Part shown: positions 62,579-64,000 of the stretch, piece by piece
Layout: every line of letters starts with the position of its first letter
How positions within the stretch are numbered: position 1 is the first letter of the stretch
Source of the DNA: an uncultured Ectothiorhodospiraceae bacterium
GTDB lineage: Bacteria > Pseudomonadota > Gammaproteobacteria > UBA6429 > Thiohalophilaceae
Reading direction: 5' to 3'
DNA: 64,000 bases
Assembly (NCBI GenBank): GCA_947260005.1
Contig: CAMYOL010000017.1
Location: forward strand, 38,078 to 102,077
Made by a program: the position numbers and the translations under genes
Notes under the pieces: model-generated
What the model saw: only the letters and a program-made list of their open reading frames with translations
Databases searched by the model: none
Told to the model about the DNA's origin: nothing

Positions 62579-62923
62579 TCAATCCGCACATTTAATACAA
62601 AGCCGCACTGCTGGATTAATGTCAAGGCGTTGACGCGCAATCTGCTCATCACAATTTTGGCAGAATCCAAAATCATTTGAATCAATTCGTTTTAGAGCCA
62701 GATTCACTTCCTTCAACTGTTGTTGACGTCGTGCCTGTACTGCCTTTGACATGGCCTGCCCTTGCAAGGCATCCATCCGTGATAAACGTCCCACACGAGT
62801 TTGATCCAGCTCAACCACCGCACTGGCATCGGTTAATGCATCGTCTTCCTTCATCAGCGTTTTTTTCAAATCCAATAATAGGGCCTGATAATTCTTAAGA
62901 TCCTCTGTTGTTAAGTACGTCAT
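62579..62923 (-). CDS. DksA/TraR-type zinc-finger protein
   Basis: 114 residues. Helical coiled coil (about 1-80) and a C-terminal C4 finger: CQNCDEQI and LCIKCAD. DLNPAV-type segment (DINPAVRLC) is typical. Smaller than DksA (151), so closer to the TraR/YbiI class that may modulate RNA polymerase. Start overlaps the previous gene's stop in ATGA. Confidence 0.88.
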   Translation of the reverse strand: MTYLTTEDLKNYQALLLDLKKTLMKEDDALTDASAVVELDQTRVGRLSRMDALQGQAMSKAVQARRQQQLKEVNLALKRIDSNDFGFCQNCDEQIARQRLDINPAVRLCIKCAD

Positions 62924-63291
62924 AAACCTAACTCAGAACTTAGCTGACTCTCATCAACAGGGTAAACCAATGTTTTGATTGAAGGAAACAATTCCTGTAA
63001 TTTTTCGACATAATCTTTGTCGGCTTTTTCAAAACAAACCAGCACCTTACAATCCGGTGCATATTTAGCAAGGCTATACAAAAACACATCGAGGTTACTG
63101 ATATTAACCCCCGCATAATTATTACCATAACCATAAATAAAATCTGCGATAACATACTCAGGTGGCTGAGATTTTAAGGCCTGTATTGCCTTACGCACCG
63201 AGTTAAGACGTACTTCATTAAGACCATGGCTTTTATAGAAAGAACTTAATTGCGGATGGAGTGGAGATTCAATAATGGAATATAAAATCAT
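62920..63291 (-). CDS. Hypothetical receiver-like protein coupled to the DksA-type gene
   Basis: 123 residues. An alpha/beta pattern similar to a receiver (SVRKAIQALKSQPPEYVIAD, then CKVLVCFEKADKDYVEKL), with Asp in the YVIADF position, but the acidic N-terminal pair and the lysine loop are unclear. Function unknown. Translationally coupled with the zinc-finger gene (ATGA overlap). Confidence 0.65.
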   Translation of the reverse strand: MILYSIIESPLHPQLSSFYKSHGLNEVRLNSVRKAIQALKSQPPEYVIADFIYGYGNNYAGVNISNLDVFLYSLAKYAPDCKVLVCFEKADKDYVEKLQELFPSIKTLVYPVDESQLSSELGL

Positions 63292-63331
63292 AATTAAATT
63301 ATGATATCAATGATTATGTCTTTAGGGTAAT

Positions 63332-63583
63332 TTATTTATTTATCAAAGCCTGTTTTTCAAAACGCTTAAGCCTTTTGATTCGCACTTCACGCTTTAAAGC
63401 CTGGCTACGATCGTCACATTGTTCAGAGTAAACTAATTTAACCGGTCTGCGTGCACGGGTATAACTGGCGGCAAGTTTCGTATCGTGGTTGTGTTCTTTA
63501 ACCCGACGTTCGATGTCAGTAGTGACACCGGTATATAAGCTATCGTCGTTACATTGAAGTATATACACAAACCATTGGCTCAT
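63332..63583 (-). CDS. GIY-YIG nuclease-domain protein
   Basis: 83 residues, a single GIY-YIG domain: VYILQCNDDSLYTGVTTDIE with the tyrosines and arginine (ERRVKEHN), ending AL KREVRIKRL. Short UPF0213/YhbQ-like proteins of this kind are cytosolic and may act on DNA. Starts 3 bases after the stop of the Sel1 gene on the same strand. Confidence 0.9.
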   Translation of the reverse strand: MSQWFVYILQCNDDSLYTGVTTDIERRVKEHNHDTKLAASYTRARRPVKLVYSEQCDDRSQALKREVRIKRLKRFEKQALINK

Positions 63584-63586
63584 TAT

Positions 63587-64000
63587 TTACCAGTTTTCCC
63601 GTAACCAGTTTTTTGCAATGTTAAAATCCTGTGCCGCCGATTTTTTCATCCAGTTAATACCTGTGTCGATGTCCTGTGTGACCCCTTCACCATTCACATA
63701 CATTAAACCCAGATAATATTGACATCCCGCCTGGCCTTTATTAGCCGCCATTTTGCACATATCTGCTGCTTTACGAAAGTCCACTTCACCACCTTCGCCA
63801 CGGTAATACATGATTCCCAGTTGGTTTTGCACAAGGCGATTGTTCTGATCAACCTGATAGGCCTGCTCGTAAAATCTTAGCGCTTTCGGTAAATCTTTAT
63901 CAGTACCACTACCCTGATAGTATATTTTTCCAAGGGTCAACAATGCTTTTAAGTCATCATGTTGAGCAGCCCGAAGCGCCCAAAAATTTGCTTTATCATG
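63587..64000 (-). CDS. Sel1-repeat protein (3' part; start beyond window)
   Basis: At least 137 residues, open to the window edge; the reading upstream of the internal TTG at 63943 continues with WALRAAQHDD, another Sel1 unit. Four to five 36-residue units are visible (LGKIYYQGSGTDKD, LGIMYYRGEGGEVD, LGLMYVNGEGVTQD). Sel1 repeats mediate protein contacts. A cysteine pair (ADMCKMAANKGQAGCQYY) is unusual. Secretion signal, if any, is outside. Confidence 0.88.
   Translation of the reverse strand, partial: HDKANFWALRAAQHDDLKALLTLGKIYYQGSGTDKDLPKALRFYEQAYQVDQNNRLVQNQLGIMYYRGEGGEVDFRKAADMCKMAANKGQAGCQYYLGLMYVNGEGVTQDIDTGINWMKKSAAQDFNIAKNWLRENW

Overview
The window looks like chromosomal DNA of a gammaproteobacterium with moderate to low GC. 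The closest family matches are gammaproteobacterial (Mak, Vfr/Crp, YggX, YrfG, Rof, MutY), and several adjacencies match those known in Pseudomonas and relatives (trmB-thiG-thiS, asmA-mutY-yggX, pip-dtd). SoxB, two rhodaneses, a YeeE/YedE transporter, a TusA-like protein, tandem thioredoxins and small c-type cytochromes suggest a respiratory organism that handles reduced sulfur. I cannot name the genus.

Layout: 1-2.7 kb is a tight plus-strand run from the end of hemW to the sugar kinase mak. 2.7-6.4 kb holds crp/vfr, an outer-membrane barrel and the minus-strand thiS-thiG-trmB row; three large nested inverted repeats sit between these genes, and trmB has a damaged C-terminus. 6.5-13.1 kb carries an acyl-CoA synthetase, AsmA, MutY, YggX and tRNA-Phe. 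13.1-19.6 kb is a six-gene minus-strand operon: a periplasmic binding-protein/OmpA fusion, a von Willebrand lipoprotein, a membrane-anchored binding-protein/OmpA fusion, a two-helix membrane coiled-coil protein, TelA and a small charged protein. It is the strongest candidate for an undescribed system. 20-31.5 kb mixes redox, sulfur and small enzymes with a receiver/HPt pair. 31.7-46 kb is mostly housekeeping and lipid or peptide hydrolases plus an RpfC-like hybrid kinase. 46.4-50.1 kb has two MarR-type regulators with visible operators, stress-type enzymes and a bactofilin. 50.4-55.1 kb is a haem electron-transfer group (cytochrome b561, cytochrome c', ethylbenzene-dehydrogenase-like protein) divergent from chrA. 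55.3-61.4 kb has a siderophore-porin-like barrel and a two-component system followed by soxB and a metallo-beta-lactamase-fold protein that has lost metal ligands. 61.4-64 kb holds small conserved genes, including a TusA-like protein without its cysteine, a DksA-type zinc finger and a Sel1-repeat protein running off the end.

How they may work together: the TelA operon has parts in the periplasm (binding), at the cell wall (OmpA modules), at the membrane (vWA lipoprotein, coiled-coil protein) and in the cytoplasm (TelA), so it reads as one trans-envelope machine. The SoxB region looks like a sulfur-oxidation outpost controlled by the adjoining two-component system. All functions are inferred by reading the sequence; no database search was run.
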